DNA of 64,000 nt from Hymenobacter rubidus (GCF_016734815.1 NZ_JAERQF010000004.1:186001-250000); one strand, 5' to 3'; positions 8,112-16,631 are shown, numbered from the stretch's first letter. Notes: generated from the letters alone by a model not told the origin. Program-made: numbers and translations.

Positions 8112-11051
8112 CTACTTAGGTGAAATTCTGAATGTAATACTCATGCCCGGGCGGGGTGAATCATCCACGCGAATTGAATATCCTGCTTTATCCAACGCTT
8201 CTCGCGAGATGGATAATCCTAGCCCACGGCCACCGATTTTGTAAGAAACCCCAGACTCGAAGATGGCTTCGGAGCGACTGGGCAGTAACTCAGTCCCATT
8301 ATTAGAAACCAAAAAGTCATTATTCTCGGCGTCAAACTCTATTGTTTTGCCCTCTTTTCTATCCTTCGACCAATAGATAGCGTTGTCAACTAAATTGACG
8401 AATACGGGTAGGAAAGAAGATAAATACCCAGTAATCCGCTGTTTATTAAATCGTGGAGTTACCACTAACTTAATGTTGTGACGCTCAAATCTGGTCTCAA
8501 ATAGATTGGTGATGTATTCTACTATTTCCGGACCAGATATAGGGGCGGCGCGACGGTAAAGGCGGCGTTGAAGCGGCGTGAATAACGCAAGGTATCCATC
8601 TAAATGTTCGAAGCTGACGCGCAGGTCTTTATATACGCCGCTGAGGTTTTCGTTCATATCAGCCCACCCTTTAAGTCGACGCAGGCCATCGCGAAAGCCT
8701 TTGACCGTCGACTCGAACTCGTGGCTAATGATTTCAATGGACATGCCCAGCTGGCTGAGGCGCATCTGCTCATCATCCTGCTCTTCTAATGTCACTACCC
8801 GCTGCTCTAGAGCATCCAATTCGTCTACCTGACGGGCGGCATTTTCAGCAAGATTAATGTTTTCGAGTTGAGTGCGTATAGCCCGAAACAATTCCTGCTT
8901 ACGGTCTTTTACTTCAATAATTCGGCTCTCTAACCGGTCTCGGACTTCAAAAACGGCGGATTCATCCATGTTAGTGAAATCGATGGTGTTGAATTCCATC
9001 AGCACATTGCGCACTTCATCATTGATTTGCACAACGCTCTCCTTGACTTTGTCCTTGACCATCTCATCCATCGACTCCAAGGTGGTGATGGTATCCTTGC
9101 GTTCGGTGCGGCCTACGCTTTCGGCTTGTGTAGCCAATTCTCGTAGAGAATGCTCGACGCGCACCCGCCGGTCTAATTCTATTCGGGCACGTTGGGCAGC
9201 TTGACTTACCTCTCCTTCAACCAACTCTCTGAAGACGGAGAAAGTCTTTCGTTGGAGCTCATCGTACAGGTGGAGGTAGTCATTGTAATCTCGTTCTAAA
9301 GCACGAGTGGTGGCAAAGCCTCGTGGTTTTGCCACACGATACTTCTCTTCCAAAGCTCGCAGTTGTTGTCGAGCATTAGATTCTATTGTGAGAAATTCAT
9401 GAGCTGCCCGCCGACCATCGGCAATCGTAGAGGCAAGTCCCAACTGACGTTGAAATTGAGTAGTTAACTCGAAGGCTTCGCGCTCCGGGTCATTGTTGCG
9501 AAGGGCTTGGTTAAACGATTCTAGTTGAAGAGCAAATACCTCACGTTTGCGTTTGCTTTGCTTTTCGCGCGTTTTACGCAGCTCCTCAGCCTGCTCCAGT
9601 TCTTTGCGGCGACCTATAAACTCACCGCTGTAAACCCCGGTTTCATTAAAGAAATCAGCAGCCAGTTTTAGAAAGAAGTTTTTGAGAATATCCCGGAACT
9701 CCCGGTATGCTTTGTTTTCTCTAAAGCCCTCTCTTCCGGCCTTTTCACTCAATTCCTTGTTGCTAATCTGGTCTATCTCAACGGCCCCGAACATGCGCCG
9801 ATGCGAAAAGAAGTACGTGCTGGCCTTCTTTGTTCTCCGTTTTTCAATTTCCAGCCAGTCGTAGTTGGTATCTCCGTAAGGTAGAATACGGATGCCGTTT
9901 TTGTAGATATAAAGACCACCAAACCTTTCAGCCTTTTGGAACAAACGGTTAAAGTCCTCGGTAACCAGAGTGGTCTGGTTGGCTTGCCCTTGGATATACG
10001 CAATGTTTATTTTAAACGGACCGCAAGATGTTTTCTTGCCTTTTGCGCCGTTCCATTCGATGGCGTAAGGAGTATCCCGTTCTCGGTATATTGAAATCCG
10101 GCCATTGAACTGGCCAAACTCATCAAACACGCCCTCGAAGTGGTGATCGGTGCTGAGAAATTCAGCGGATGTAAAGAATTCACCTTCTCCTATCAAGTCC
10201 CTTACAAAGTCGCTGGATTTGTGGTCTCGGAATGCCGTTTTGATATCAGGCTCCATGTAATCCGGCGTCATCGTGTTGGTAAAGCCCAACAAAGCTTTTT
10301 CAAGCGGTGAAGCCTCGTCGTTTGTGGCTTTGTCGATGTCGGCATCGAGCAGTTGACTTGCCGGTGCGATGATGAAGTGCGTGCCGTGGCCTTCGGCGAG
10401 GCTCATATAAGGCACATACCCGTCCACCTCCTCCAAGCTCAGTTGAGTTGCAGCGAAATCAGCTTGGAAGCGAGCTCTCTCTCCGTCAGAAAGGTATTTT
10501 AATTTGTCCAGATTGCGTGCAAATTCAGCCAGCATTTCCGCAACTTCATGCTCGCCAGGCAACACGCCGCCAGTGTAGGTACGGATGGGAATCTGTATTT
10601 CATCTAAGTCGATACCTGGTTGCTCGAAGATGCCCCAATGAATATAGGCTACGACGGTATCCTGCAGGCTTTCATCACGCAAAGCGCGGGAAACGATGAA
10701 TACTTGGCTGCCGATAGCGGCAATGGCCAAGCGGCCGATGCCCTTCTCGCCTAGCACCGGACGTGGTGCTTTGCCCAATGCCTGAGGGGGCAGTGACATA
10801 CCGGAATTACCTCCAACCTTGCTCTCAGTGCCTAGCGTTAACCAACGGGTTTCAAAATCTTCCCGCGTCATGCCTAAGCCGTCGTCGCGGAGCACGAACA
10901 GCCGGTCAGAACGGTAAAAATCTACCTCAACCCGGTCGGCATAGGCATCATGGGCATTCTTGAACAGCTCACTGATAGCCGTGGGGATACCAGAAATTTG
11001 CTGACGGCCGAGCATGTCAACCGCACGCGCTCTGGTTTTGAAGTTGGCCAT
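8112..11051 (-). CDS. Hybrid protein: Hsp90/MutL-type ATPase plus histidine-kinase core
   Basis: This 979-residue cytoplasmic protein has no membrane segments. Residues 1-230 form a GHKL ATPase of the Hsp90/MutL/MORC type: ELFKNAHDA (Glu28, Asn32, Asp35), DDGLGM (57-61) and GEKGIGRLA (101-109). The middle (about 470-760) is strongly helical and rich in Glu, Arg and Lys, fitting long coiled coils. A second kinase unit follows: a DHp-like helix with ISHEF (His777), an N box NLVDNA (886-891) and a G box GGRGLGLS (940-947) ending at the C-terminus. Having both in one chain is unusual. The neighbours are a receiver protein 9 bp downstream and a C5 methyltransferase 81 bp upstream. I infer a DNA-state or invader sensor that signals to the receiver protein. 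Confidence 0.82.
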   Translation of the reverse strand: MANFKTRARAVDMLGRQQISGIPTAISELFKNAHDAYADRVEVDFYRSDRLFVLRDDGLGMTREDFETRWLTLGTESKVGGNSGMSLPPQALGKAPRPVLGEKGIGRLAIAAIGSQVFIVSRALRDESLQDTVVAYIHWGIFEQPGIDLDEIQIPIRTYTGGVLPGEHEVAEMLAEFARNLDKLKYLSDGERARFQADFAATQLSLEEVDGYVPYMSLAEGHGTHFIIAPASQLLDADIDKATNDEASPLEKALLGFTNTMTPDYMEPDIKTAFRDHKSSDFVRDLIGEGEFFTSAEFLSTDHHFEGVFDEFGQFNGRISIYRERDTPYAIEWNGAKGKKTSCGPFKINIAYIQGQANQTTLVTEDFNRLFQKAERFGGLYIYKNGIRILPYGDTNYDWLEIEKRRTKKASTYFFSHRRMFGAVEIDQISNKELSEKAGREGFRENKAYREFRDILKNFFLKLAADFFNETGVYSGEFIGRRKELEQAEELRKTREKQSKRKREVFALQLESFNQALRNNDPEREAFELTTQFQRQLGLASTIADGRRAAHEFLTIESNARQQLRALEEKYRVAKPRGFATTRALERDYNDYLHLYDELQRKTFSVFRELVEGEVSQAAQRARIELDRRVRVEHSLRELATQAESVGRTERKDTITTLESMDEMVKDKVKESVVQINDEVRNVLMEFNTIDFTNMDESAVFEVRDRLESRIIEVKDRKQELFRAIRTQLENINLAENAARQVDELDALEQRVVTLEEQDDEQMRLSQLGMSIEIISHEFESTVKGFRDGLRRLKGWADMNENLSGVYKDLRVSFEHLDGYLALFTPLQRRLYRRAAPISGPEIVEYITNLFETRFERHNIKLVVTPRFNKQRITGYLSSFLPVFVNLVDNAIYWSKDRKEGKTIEFDAENNDFLVSNNGTELLPSRSEAIFESGVSYKIGGRGLGLSISREALDKAGYSIRVDDSPRPGMSITFRISPK

Positions 11052-11132
11052 GTAAGTAAATCCCTGCGGTAGAAGTGGTTTAAGGGCGTTTCAGCGATGA
11101 CTCTTAATTAGGCCATCAATGAAAAACGCTAG

Positions 11133-12203
11133 CTAGGCTACTGCGTGTCTTTGCAGTGCTGCACTGATTTGCACGGCATGGGCTTTAATGAACAGTGGTG
11201 GCAAGGCATTACCTATCATAAGAGCAACTTTTTCCTTGTTGATAGGGGTATTGAATTTGTAATTGCCAGGGAACGTCTGCAAAAGAGCTGCTTCGCGCGG
11301 AGTGATGGCACGGTCTTGCTCCGGATGCAGGAACCGGCCTTTCGATGGGTTGGTGCAGCCGCCCGTGATGGTAGGAGCCACATCATTCCAAGCCATACGC
11401 CCATAGATGTCTGTGAAACCATTGCACCGTTGGTGGCACGGCAACTGCATCTCATCCGGCAAATCGGACCGACTTCCCCCGTCATGAGGAATAGCCCTGA
11501 TTTTGGTCATAACGGCCTCTGAACGCCTTTCAACAACGTCGTGCATGGCATCACCGGTTTCGCCCGGCTTTTCCAAGCCACCTATAAACTGCTGGACGGT
11601 GGCCCGCTCAGCTATCGGCTGAGCGTACGTGACTGGCCCCTTGGTGCTGGTAAGTAGCACCATGCGCTTGCGGCGCTGCGGTACACCATAATCAGAAACA
11701 TCGAGCACCTGCACAGCATCAGGGCCATTATAATAGCCCAGCTTGCCAATGGCTGCCAGAAATTTGGTCATCCTTCCATCGGCTGCTAGTGCTGGCACAT
11801 TTTCCATCATAACGGTCTTGGGCTTGAGTTCCTTAATCAGCCGTAGGAACTGATAGACCAAGTTATTATTCTCGTTATCGATGGTGATTTTGCCGTTCTT
11901 GGTGTTGATGGAGGAGAAGCCCTGACAAGGCGGGCATCCGGCCAATAAATCCAATTCGCCTTGCTTGAGGCCTAGAGCAGCGAGCATGTCTTTGCTTCTG
12001 ACTTTGCGGATGTCCTGCTTCCAGACATGCACGTTGGGAAAATTCAGAAGGTAGGTATCGACGGCCTTCGGTTCCATTTCAACGGCGCCGACCACGTCGA
12101 AGCCAGCAAGGTCAAGGCCGCAGGTGAGGCCGCCACATCCGCTGAACAAATCGACGGCCTTGGGCTTTGGAGAGGTAGGAAGGAGCTGAACAAGCGGGGG
12201 CAT
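11133..12203 (-). CDS. DNA (cytosine-5) methyltransferase
   Basis: This 356-residue protein has the C5 methyltransferase motifs in order: AdoMet loop DLFSGCGGL (18-26), catalytic GCPPCQGF with Cys93, MENVPA (133-138), DYGVPQRRKR (171-180) and a C-terminal motif with GNALPP. The target-recognition stretch between QRR and the last motif is short, so the target sequence cannot be predicted. It is the first gene of a leftward unit that goes on to the hybrid kinase, receiver protein and integrase. No restriction endonuclease can be recognised beside it, so it may protect phage DNA or mark self DNA for the kinase-receiver pair. Confidence 0.93.
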   Translation of the reverse strand: MPPLVQLLPTSPKPKAVDLFSGCGGLTCGLDLAGFDVVGAVEMEPKAVDTYLLNFPNVHVWKQDIRKVRSKDMLAALGLKQGELDLLAGCPPCQGFSSINTKNGKITIDNENNNLVYQFLRLIKELKPKTVMMENVPALAADGRMTKFLAAIGKLGYYNGPDAVQVLDVSDYGVPQRRKRMVLLTSTKGPVTYAQPIAERATVQQFIGGLEKPGETGDAMHDVVERRSEAVMTKIRAIPHDGGSRSDLPDEMQLPCHQRCNGFTDIYGRMAWNDVAPTITGGCTNPSKGRFLHPEQDRAITPREAALLQTFPGNYKFNTPINKEKVALMIGNALPPLFIKAHAVQISAALQRHAVA

Positions 12204-12253
12204 TGTGAGTAGAAGTCTTGGCTGGTAACACCCCTCTCAACACATAAAGTATG

Positions 12254-12284
12254 CTAAAATATGCGCCAAGTCATTTGTTTGCAA
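12254..12284 (-). promoter_or_regulatory. Candidate promoter of the methyltransferase operon
   Basis: On the minus strand a TTG (12284-12282) is followed 20 bases later by TATTTTAG (12261-12254), one mismatch from TAnnTTTG, about 50 bases before the ATG. A second box, TACTTTAT, lies closer to the gene. The rest of the 243-base gap up to 12446 shows no gene. Confidence 0.35.
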
Positions 12285-12446
12285 GGCGTTGGGCCCATGC
12301 ATTTATTGAAAAGGACCGGTTAGTGCGAGGAAGGTAGTGTAGAATTGCGCACGAAAGGTAGTAAATCCGTACGTTTGTACAGTACGTTACACTAAAATAA
12401 ATAGCAAAGGGTAGACCGCATTTTGCTGGTGCCTAAAAGGACGAAG

Positions 12447-13499
12447 TTAAGCCTGCTCGGGTGATTCGTCGGGGGCAAGGTCGCTGTCCGGGGCTTCCTT
12501 TTGTGTATGTGGGGCATTGGGGGAAGACTTATGACGGTCTAAAAAGTGCGTAAAAAAACCACCCGTCCCAGTGGCAATGTCGAAACCTGAATTAAAGGCT
12601 GTATTGTTAACGCCCCATATATTCTCATTGAGAAAGCGCATGATTTCGGCGGCAGTGAAAAATCGGCCTTCATTGATGGATGTGGCTACGTCCTGCAGCG
12701 TGGATTTATCCTCTGCTGAAATAGTTGCCTTGGCAATAATGGCCTCCAGTTTCTTAATCTGCTCGTTCTTCTCGTGAGTAAGTTTCTCTAACTCGAACTG
12801 GCTCTGGACCATGTGCGAATTGAGTTGCTGAACAAAGCTGCTCATCTCGTCAGCACTGCCTGCCAATCGGTTTAGCTGTGATAAGAGATTGTGAATTAGC
12901 GGGTCGTTCGAAAAATTGGGGTAGCGAAGTTGATGGTCCACCTCACTCCACCCCTCTTCAAAGATGGTGCGGACTTGAATCTCGACAAAGCGCTTTGCAC
13001 GTGTAGGCGAGGTTTCGACAATGTAGTGTACCGAACGGTAGCCCTCCGGATGAGGCTTTACTTCGCAGTTCTGCTTTGTAAACATGTCTAATACCTGTTC
13101 CGAATCGCCCTCGCGGTAATATGCTGTAGGCTTCTCGTGCAGCGCCCAAGAATCAGTAATGAACTTGTGAATATGCTTCCAATCTGACTTAAACAGGTGC
13201 AGGGCTCTAACGCCAGCTAGGTCAGTTAACTCTTGCTCATAGTTATCGATAGTGATGATACGCTGCGAATTCTCTATACGCTTTCTGATTATTTTTTTCA
13301 GCAGATGTGTTGAATCCTTTACCCTGTAGCGCCCGGAGTGCACACTGTGCGCCTTAAGTAGAATGCCAGTAACAGACTCGGCGGCTTGCTCATAGCTAGC
13401 TGTCTTTTTCTCAAAGTCTTTCTGAATGGCTGTGAGTTCGTCCAAGTTGGTACCAGCTTTCTCGATATTTTCCGGGTTGAAATAGTCGATTGTTGCCAT
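12447..13499 (-). CDS. RelA/SpoT-type nucleotide synthetase (small alarmone synthetase-like)
   Basis: This 350-residue protein holds a RelA/SpoT synthetase domain at about 45-200: RYRVKD..HLLKKI (57-70), DLAGVR (93-98), GYRSVH (153-158) and EIQVRT...W..VDH (173-189). The residues expected for pyrophosphate transfer to GDP/GTP or another nucleotide are all present. There is no HD hydrolase domain and no TGS or ACT domain. A helical segment (about 205-270) and a low-complexity acidic tail follow. It starts 23 bp after the phage repressor stop, so it should be made in the lysogen. A stand-alone synthetase in a prophage lysogeny operon suggests an abortive-infection effector akin to toxic small alarmone synthetases. 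No separate antitoxin is visible, and the C-terminal part could act as one, as in CapRel. Confidence 0.83.
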   Translation of the reverse strand: MATIDYFNPENIEKAGTNLDELTAIQKDFEKKTASYEQAAESVTGILLKAHSVHSGRYRVKDSTHLLKKIIRKRIENSQRIITIDNYEQELTDLAGVRALHLFKSDWKHIHKFITDSWALHEKPTAYYREGDSEQVLDMFTKQNCEVKPHPEGYRSVHYIVETSPTRAKRFVEIQVRTIFEEGWSEVDHQLRYPNFSNDPLIHNLLSQLNRLAGSADEMSSFVQQLNSHMVQSQFELEKLTHEKNEQIKKLEAIIAKATISAEDKSTLQDVATSINEGRFFTAAEIMRFLNENIWGVNNTAFNSGFDIATGTGGFFTHFLDRHKSSPNAPHTQKEAPDSDLAPDESPEQA

Positions 13500-13522
13500 G
13501 GTAAGGGTAGATAGTGACGTTG

Positions 13523-14005
13523 TTAATTCGGCCGGTTATATCCCCCACGCAGCAGCGCCAGCATCTCGTCCTTAGCAGCCAGGAGTTGGTCCTTCATGGC
13601 CAGTTGCTCGCGGAGCGACTGGGCCTCTTGGCGGGCAAGGTCGCGCTCGGCCTTGTAGGCGTCGCGCTCTCTTTCGCATTCGGTTAGGATGATGTTAGTC
13701 TGGTTGGCTTTGCCACCGGCTACATTGACTGCGTTCTTTTTGCCGGCAATATTGGTTTGGGTGAGCCCTCCATCTGAGTCAGTCTTGAAAGCAGCCCCTC
13801 TACCTGTTAACAACCACTCCAAATTTGTCTGGGGAAATTGGAGGGCAATCTTCTCTAGTACGTCGGAGCTAGGCTTAGTCCCTCGGTCGGTATAGTTGCG
13901 AATATTGGTTTCGCTAACATCTATCGCCTGTGCAAACTTCCTAACACTGAACTCCGTTGCCTCGATTAAAAATTTAATCCTTTGGCCTATAGATTGTTCT
14001 GTCAT
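13523..14005 (-). CDS. Phage repressor, XRE-type helix-turn-helix with coiled-coil tail
   Basis: I place the start at the ATG at 14005 (MTEQSIGQRI), giving 160 residues. The frame is open further upstream but crosses the operator region and the opposing early gene. Residues 5-67 form an XRE helix-turn-helix (VRKFAQAIDVSETNIRNY, then LEWLLTGRG, common in Bacteroidota repressors). Residues 107-153 form a charged heptad coil suited to dimerisation. It is transcribed leftward, divergent from the early genes, with an inverted repeat at 14016-14050 directly upstream. This is the expected layout of a lysogeny switch. The RelA/SpoT gene follows in the same unit. Confidence 0.85.
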   Translation of the reverse strand: MTEQSIGQRIKFLIEATEFSVRKFAQAIDVSETNIRNYTDRGTKPSSDVLEKIALQFPQTNLEWLLTGRGAAFKTDSDGGLTQTNIAGKKNAVNVAGGKANQTNIILTECERERDAYKAERDLARQEAQSLREQLAMKDQLLAAKDEMLALLRGGYNRPN

Positions 14006-14015
14006 ATTAAGGTAG

Positions 14016-14050
14016 ATGCGCCAAATATTTGTTAAAAATATTTGCGCCAT
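14016..14050. promoter_or_regulatory. Inverted-repeat operator in the lysogeny switch
   Basis: Two AAATATTT palindromes flanked by GCGCC/GCGCC-type arms form an imperfect inverted repeat (ATGCGCC..., ...GCGCCAT) between the divergent repressor and early genes. It overlaps the candidate upstream box of the rightward promoter, so repressor binding would block it. A related ATGCGCCAA occurs at 12261 ahead of the methyltransferase gene. Confidence 0.55.
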
Positions 14051-14074
14051 ATATAACGCATTGCCGTATGTTTG
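14041..14074 (+). promoter_or_regulatory. Candidate early rightward promoter
   Basis: TATGTTTG at 14067-14074 matches the Bacteroidota -7 box TAnnTTTG exactly. A TTTG at 14041-14044 lies 22 bases upstream, inside the inverted repeat. The first early gene starts at 14141. Confidence 0.55.
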
Positions 14075-14140
14075 TGCAGTGTACAGTACAGAGCAGTTGC
14101 AAGAAAGCAACTGTCGGGTGAATTGTGCCAAACACGAATC

Positions 14141-14383
14141 ATGACTGAGCGTCAGAAGTACCTGCGGCTGCTCTCCCTCGTCATCGAGGACCTGCCCAGC
14201 AGCGCCGTCGACACCGCCGTGCGCGACGACTACGAGGCCAAGGCCTCCATGCTCAACAACGTGCGCATCGGCCGGGTGATGAACCTGGAGCACCTCGTGG
14301 CGCTGGTGGGCTACGGCCTGCCCAAGTATGAGATTCCGGCCGAGCTGCTGCCGGCTCCCGTCCCCGTTCCCCTCGGCCTGTAA
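14141..14383 (+). CDS. Small early phage protein
   Basis: This 80-residue protein starts at MTERQKYLRL. An upstream ATG at 14072 would fall inside the -7 box, so I reject it. It is the first gene after the rightward promoter, the position of Cro-like regulators, and is largely helical (VRIGRVMNLEHLVALVGYG could be a helix-turn-helix), but no family is recognised. It overlaps the next gene by one base (TAATG). Confidence 0.6.
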   Translation: MTERQKYLRLLSLVIEDLPSSAVDTAVRDDYEAKASMLNNVRIGRVMNLEHLVALVGYGLPKYEIPAELLPAPVPVPLGL

Positions 14384-14757
14384 TGGAAGCGCCCGCACCC
14401 TATCACACGGCCTCCAAAGGCCCCCGCGACCTCTCGGCCCCGCTGGCCGCTTGGCTGCGTACGCAGGGCTTTGTGGCCACTGAGCAGGTGCGCCCGACGA
14501 TGGCCACCGTAGCTGCGCACTGGCTGGGGCCGCAGGGCGAGCGGTTCCAGCTTGAATACGCCTGGGTGAGTGGCCCGGTGCCCAGCGCCACCTGCTGGCT
14601 CACGGTGCAGTACCCCGGCCAGCCTCGGCCCGAAACCCTCTTCACCGGCCAGTTGGTGCGTCGCCTCCGCGAGGCCCGCCAGCTGCTGCTCGGCAGCGTG
14701 CGCTACGCCAACGCCCGGCTGCTGGCCCCGGCCATACCCGTTTCTCCTTCCTGCTAA
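14383..14757 (+). CDS. Early phage protein of unknown function
   Basis: This 124-residue protein is not recognised. It looks globular and mixed alpha/beta, with W and Y residues spread through (HWLGPQGERFQLEYAW) and a helical C-terminus (LVRRLREARQLLL). Start-stop coupling with the previous gene supports it as a real gene of the early operon. Confidence 0.6.
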   Translation: MEAPAPYHTASKGPRDLSAPLAAWLRTQGFVATEQVRPTMATVAAHWLGPQGERFQLEYAWVSGPVPSATCWLTVQYPGQPRPETLFTGQLVRRLREARQLLLGSVRYANARLLAPAIPVSPSC

Positions 14758-14774
14758 ACGCTTTTCTTTACTTC

Positions 14775-15101
14775 ATGCAAGCCACCCTCCACCTGCCCGG
14801 CACCGCCCCGCGCCTTCTCACCGCCACCGAACTGGCCGCCCTTGGCATCCACCAGAGCCCCAGCGGGCCGACCCTGGACTTTGCCGCTGCCGAGCCCGTC
14901 CTGCGCACGCTGCTGGGCACGGCCGTCCCGGTCGAGACGCTGGCCAGCGGTCCGGGCTACCTCATCGTGGTGCCGGAAAACGCCGCCGACTACGATTTCG
15001 GCGTCACGCCCAGCGCCTCGGCCGACGTAAAGCGCCTGACCGGCGTGGCGATTGACGAGGAGGACCCGCTGACCGGCCCGCTGCTCGTCATCGAGGGCTA
15101 G
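14775..15101 (+). CDS. Early phage protein of unknown function
   Basis: This 108-residue acidic protein is not recognised. It opens with a short beta-rich segment, then TATELAALGI and repeated GP turns, and has no membrane or signal segment. It follows the previous gene by 17 bp in the same operon and has the high third-position GC typical of the phage. Confidence 0.55.
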   Translation: MQATLHLPGTAPRLLTATELAALGIHQSPSGPTLDFAAAEPVLRTLLGTAVPVETLASGPGYLIVVPENAADYDFGVTPSASADVKRLTGVAIDEEDPLTGPLLVIEG

Positions 15102-15220
15102 GCCTCCTGAAGTAAGGAATGCGGTGCACGCGCACCGGTTGCCAGCACCCTGGCGGCCGGTGAACGGTACCCTCATGCCCATTGATTTCTGCTTTTTCCT
15201 CACCTGAAGCGCTGTTTCCC

Positions 15221-15511
15221 ATGCACCTCAACACCGACCCCGCCGTGCCGATGCGCAAGCCCTGCATCCGCGATTTGGCCACTCTCACCGCCACGCTGCT
15301 GCCCCCGGCGCTGGTGCAGCTCGCGCCCCTGAAGCAGCTCCGGCGCCGGGTGCGCGAAATCAACGCCACCCACCCGCACTACCAGGAAGAAACCCCGCTG
15401 GTGCTGGCCTGGGAAGAGCAGCGGCGCCAGCGCCTGCGCGGGGAATTGCACGTCGCGGGCCGCCCGGTGGCGCCGGCTGCTTCCGTCCACTCCCGGCCCG
15501 TCTCGGCATGA
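15221..15511 (+). CDS. Early phage protein of unknown function
   Basis: I start it at the ATG at 15221 (MHLNTDPAVP), giving 96 residues, because it follows a T/C-rich leader. An upstream ATG at 15182 would add 13 residues. It is basic and helical, with a QLRRRVREIN segment and an EEQRRQRLRGE segment. No family is recognised. It overlaps the next gene by four bases (ATGA). Confidence 0.55.
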   Translation: MHLNTDPAVPMRKPCIRDLATLTATLLPPALVQLAPLKQLRRRVREINATHPHYQEETPLVLAWEEQRRQRLRGELHVAGRPVAPAASVHSRPVSA

Positions 15512-15819
15512 AGACGTTCGCCACGCCCGTCTCGCTCACCGACGCCCGCACCGGCAAGCGCCTGCGCCTCGACGCGCTGCCGGCGGGGGCGGCCCTGGTG
15601 GCGGCCCCGGAGCCCATCCTGGGCTACTGCTACCGCGCCGGCCACCTCACGGTCTACGTCAACGGCTCGATGCCGCTCGACCTGCGCACGGCCCAGGAAG
15701 AAGGCTTTACCGCCGCCGAAAGGTGGCTGGTGGACGAGCCGCCGGCCGGCATCCGCGAAATCGACGTGACCGATTGCCGCCGTGAATACCACGTGCTCCT
15801 TCCCCCCAAAGCTGCCTGA
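15508..15819 (+). CDS. Early phage protein of unknown function
   Basis: This 103-residue protein is translationally coupled to the gene before (ATGA). It is a small, probably beta-rich protein with TDARTGKRLRL near the start and YRAGHLTVYVNG in the middle. No known domain is recognised. Confidence 0.55.
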   Translation: MKTFATPVSLTDARTGKRLRLDALPAGAALVAAPEPILGYCYRAGHLTVYVNGSMPLDLRTAQEEGFTAAERWLVDEPPAGIREIDVTDCRREYHVLLPPKAA

Positions 15820-15824
15820 ATCCG

Positions 15825-16256
15825 ATGACCGCCGCCGATTTGCTCACCGTGGGCTTTTTCGACCAGTGGGCCCGCGCCCTGCTCTCCCGCGTGGAAGCCC
15901 TGCCCACCGCTTCCGCTGCCGCCCCCAGCGAGGTGGTGCTCTACAGCATCGCCAAGCTCGCCGCCGTCTGCGACGTGGACGTGGCCACGGTGCGCCGCTG
16001 GCTCAAAACGGGCAAAACCGGCAAAAAGGGCCAGCCCATCACCCTGCAGGCTTACTACTTCACCTCCGAGGCCCGCATTCCCTGGCCGGCGCTGCTGGCC
16101 TACGAGCGCGGCGAGGCCTTCGATTTGGCCACGCTGCCGGCGCCGCTGCTGGCCGCCCCCGAGACCGTGGTGCCGGCCGTGCCGCCGCGCCCCGAGCAGC
16201 CCACCCCGGACAACGCTGCCCCGGACAACGCTGCCCCGCTGCGGCCGGCCTCCTGA
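15825..16256 (+). CDS. Small DNA-binding protein, MerR/excisionase-like helix-turn-helix
   Basis: This 143-residue protein carries a winged-helix signature at about 46-62 (LAAVCDVDVATVRRWLKTG) followed by a lysine-rich turn and a short beta hairpin, as in excisionase and MerR-type domains. The C-terminal tail is proline-rich and includes a perfect 15-base tandem repeat (PDNAA twice, near 16206). Excision control or early gene regulation is a reasonable guess from fold and position. No direct evidence separates the two. Confidence 0.55.
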   Translation: MTAADLLTVGFFDQWARALLSRVEALPTASAAAPSEVVLYSIAKLAAVCDVDVATVRRWLKTGKTGKKGQPITLQAYYFTSEARIPWPALLAYERGEAFDLATLPAPLLAAPETVVPAVPPRPEQPTPDNAAPDNAAPLRPAS

Positions 16257-16289
16257 CCCCGCTTTTCTCCCTTTTCTAGCCTCCTTCGC

Positions 16290-16631
16290 ATGGTTATCAA
16301 CGTCTACACCTCGAACCCCGCCGACCAAGGGCTGGCCGGGTTCGCCCTGGCCCTGAGCCACAACCTGTGCCGGCCGGTGCGCCTGCTGCCGCTCACCCAG
16401 TTGCCCGCCCCCGACCCGCAGCGCCGGCAGGCCCTGCGCGTGGAGCGCGGGGAACTGCTCGCCTCCATTGCCGACGCCGAGCACGATTTGGAGCGCCTGC
16501 GCTACGGCGACGTGCCGGCCGACGCGGGCCGCGAGAACGGCCTGCTGGCCGACGTGGACGCGCTGCGCAGCCGCCTGCGGGCTGTGAATGCGATGCTGGG
16601 CGCGCCGAAAGAAGGGGGGAGCCGTGCCTGA
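16290..16631 (+). CDS. Early phage protein of unknown function
   Basis: This 113-residue protein begins with a beta-strand segment (VINVYTSNP) and continues as a charged helix (about 55-105: RGELLASIADAEHDLERL), suggesting a helical hairpin. No family is recognised. Its stop overlaps the GTG start of the next gene. Confidence 0.5.
   Translation: MVINVYTSNPADQGLAGFALALSHNLCRPVRLLPLTQLPAPDPQRRQALRVERGELLASIADAEHDLERLRYGDVPADAGRENGLLADVDALRSRLRAVNAMLGAPKEGGSRA

Noticed and set aside
14006..14398. N-terminal extension of the repressor
   Set aside because: It crosses the operator and the opposing early gene. The XRE domain begins right at ATG 14005.
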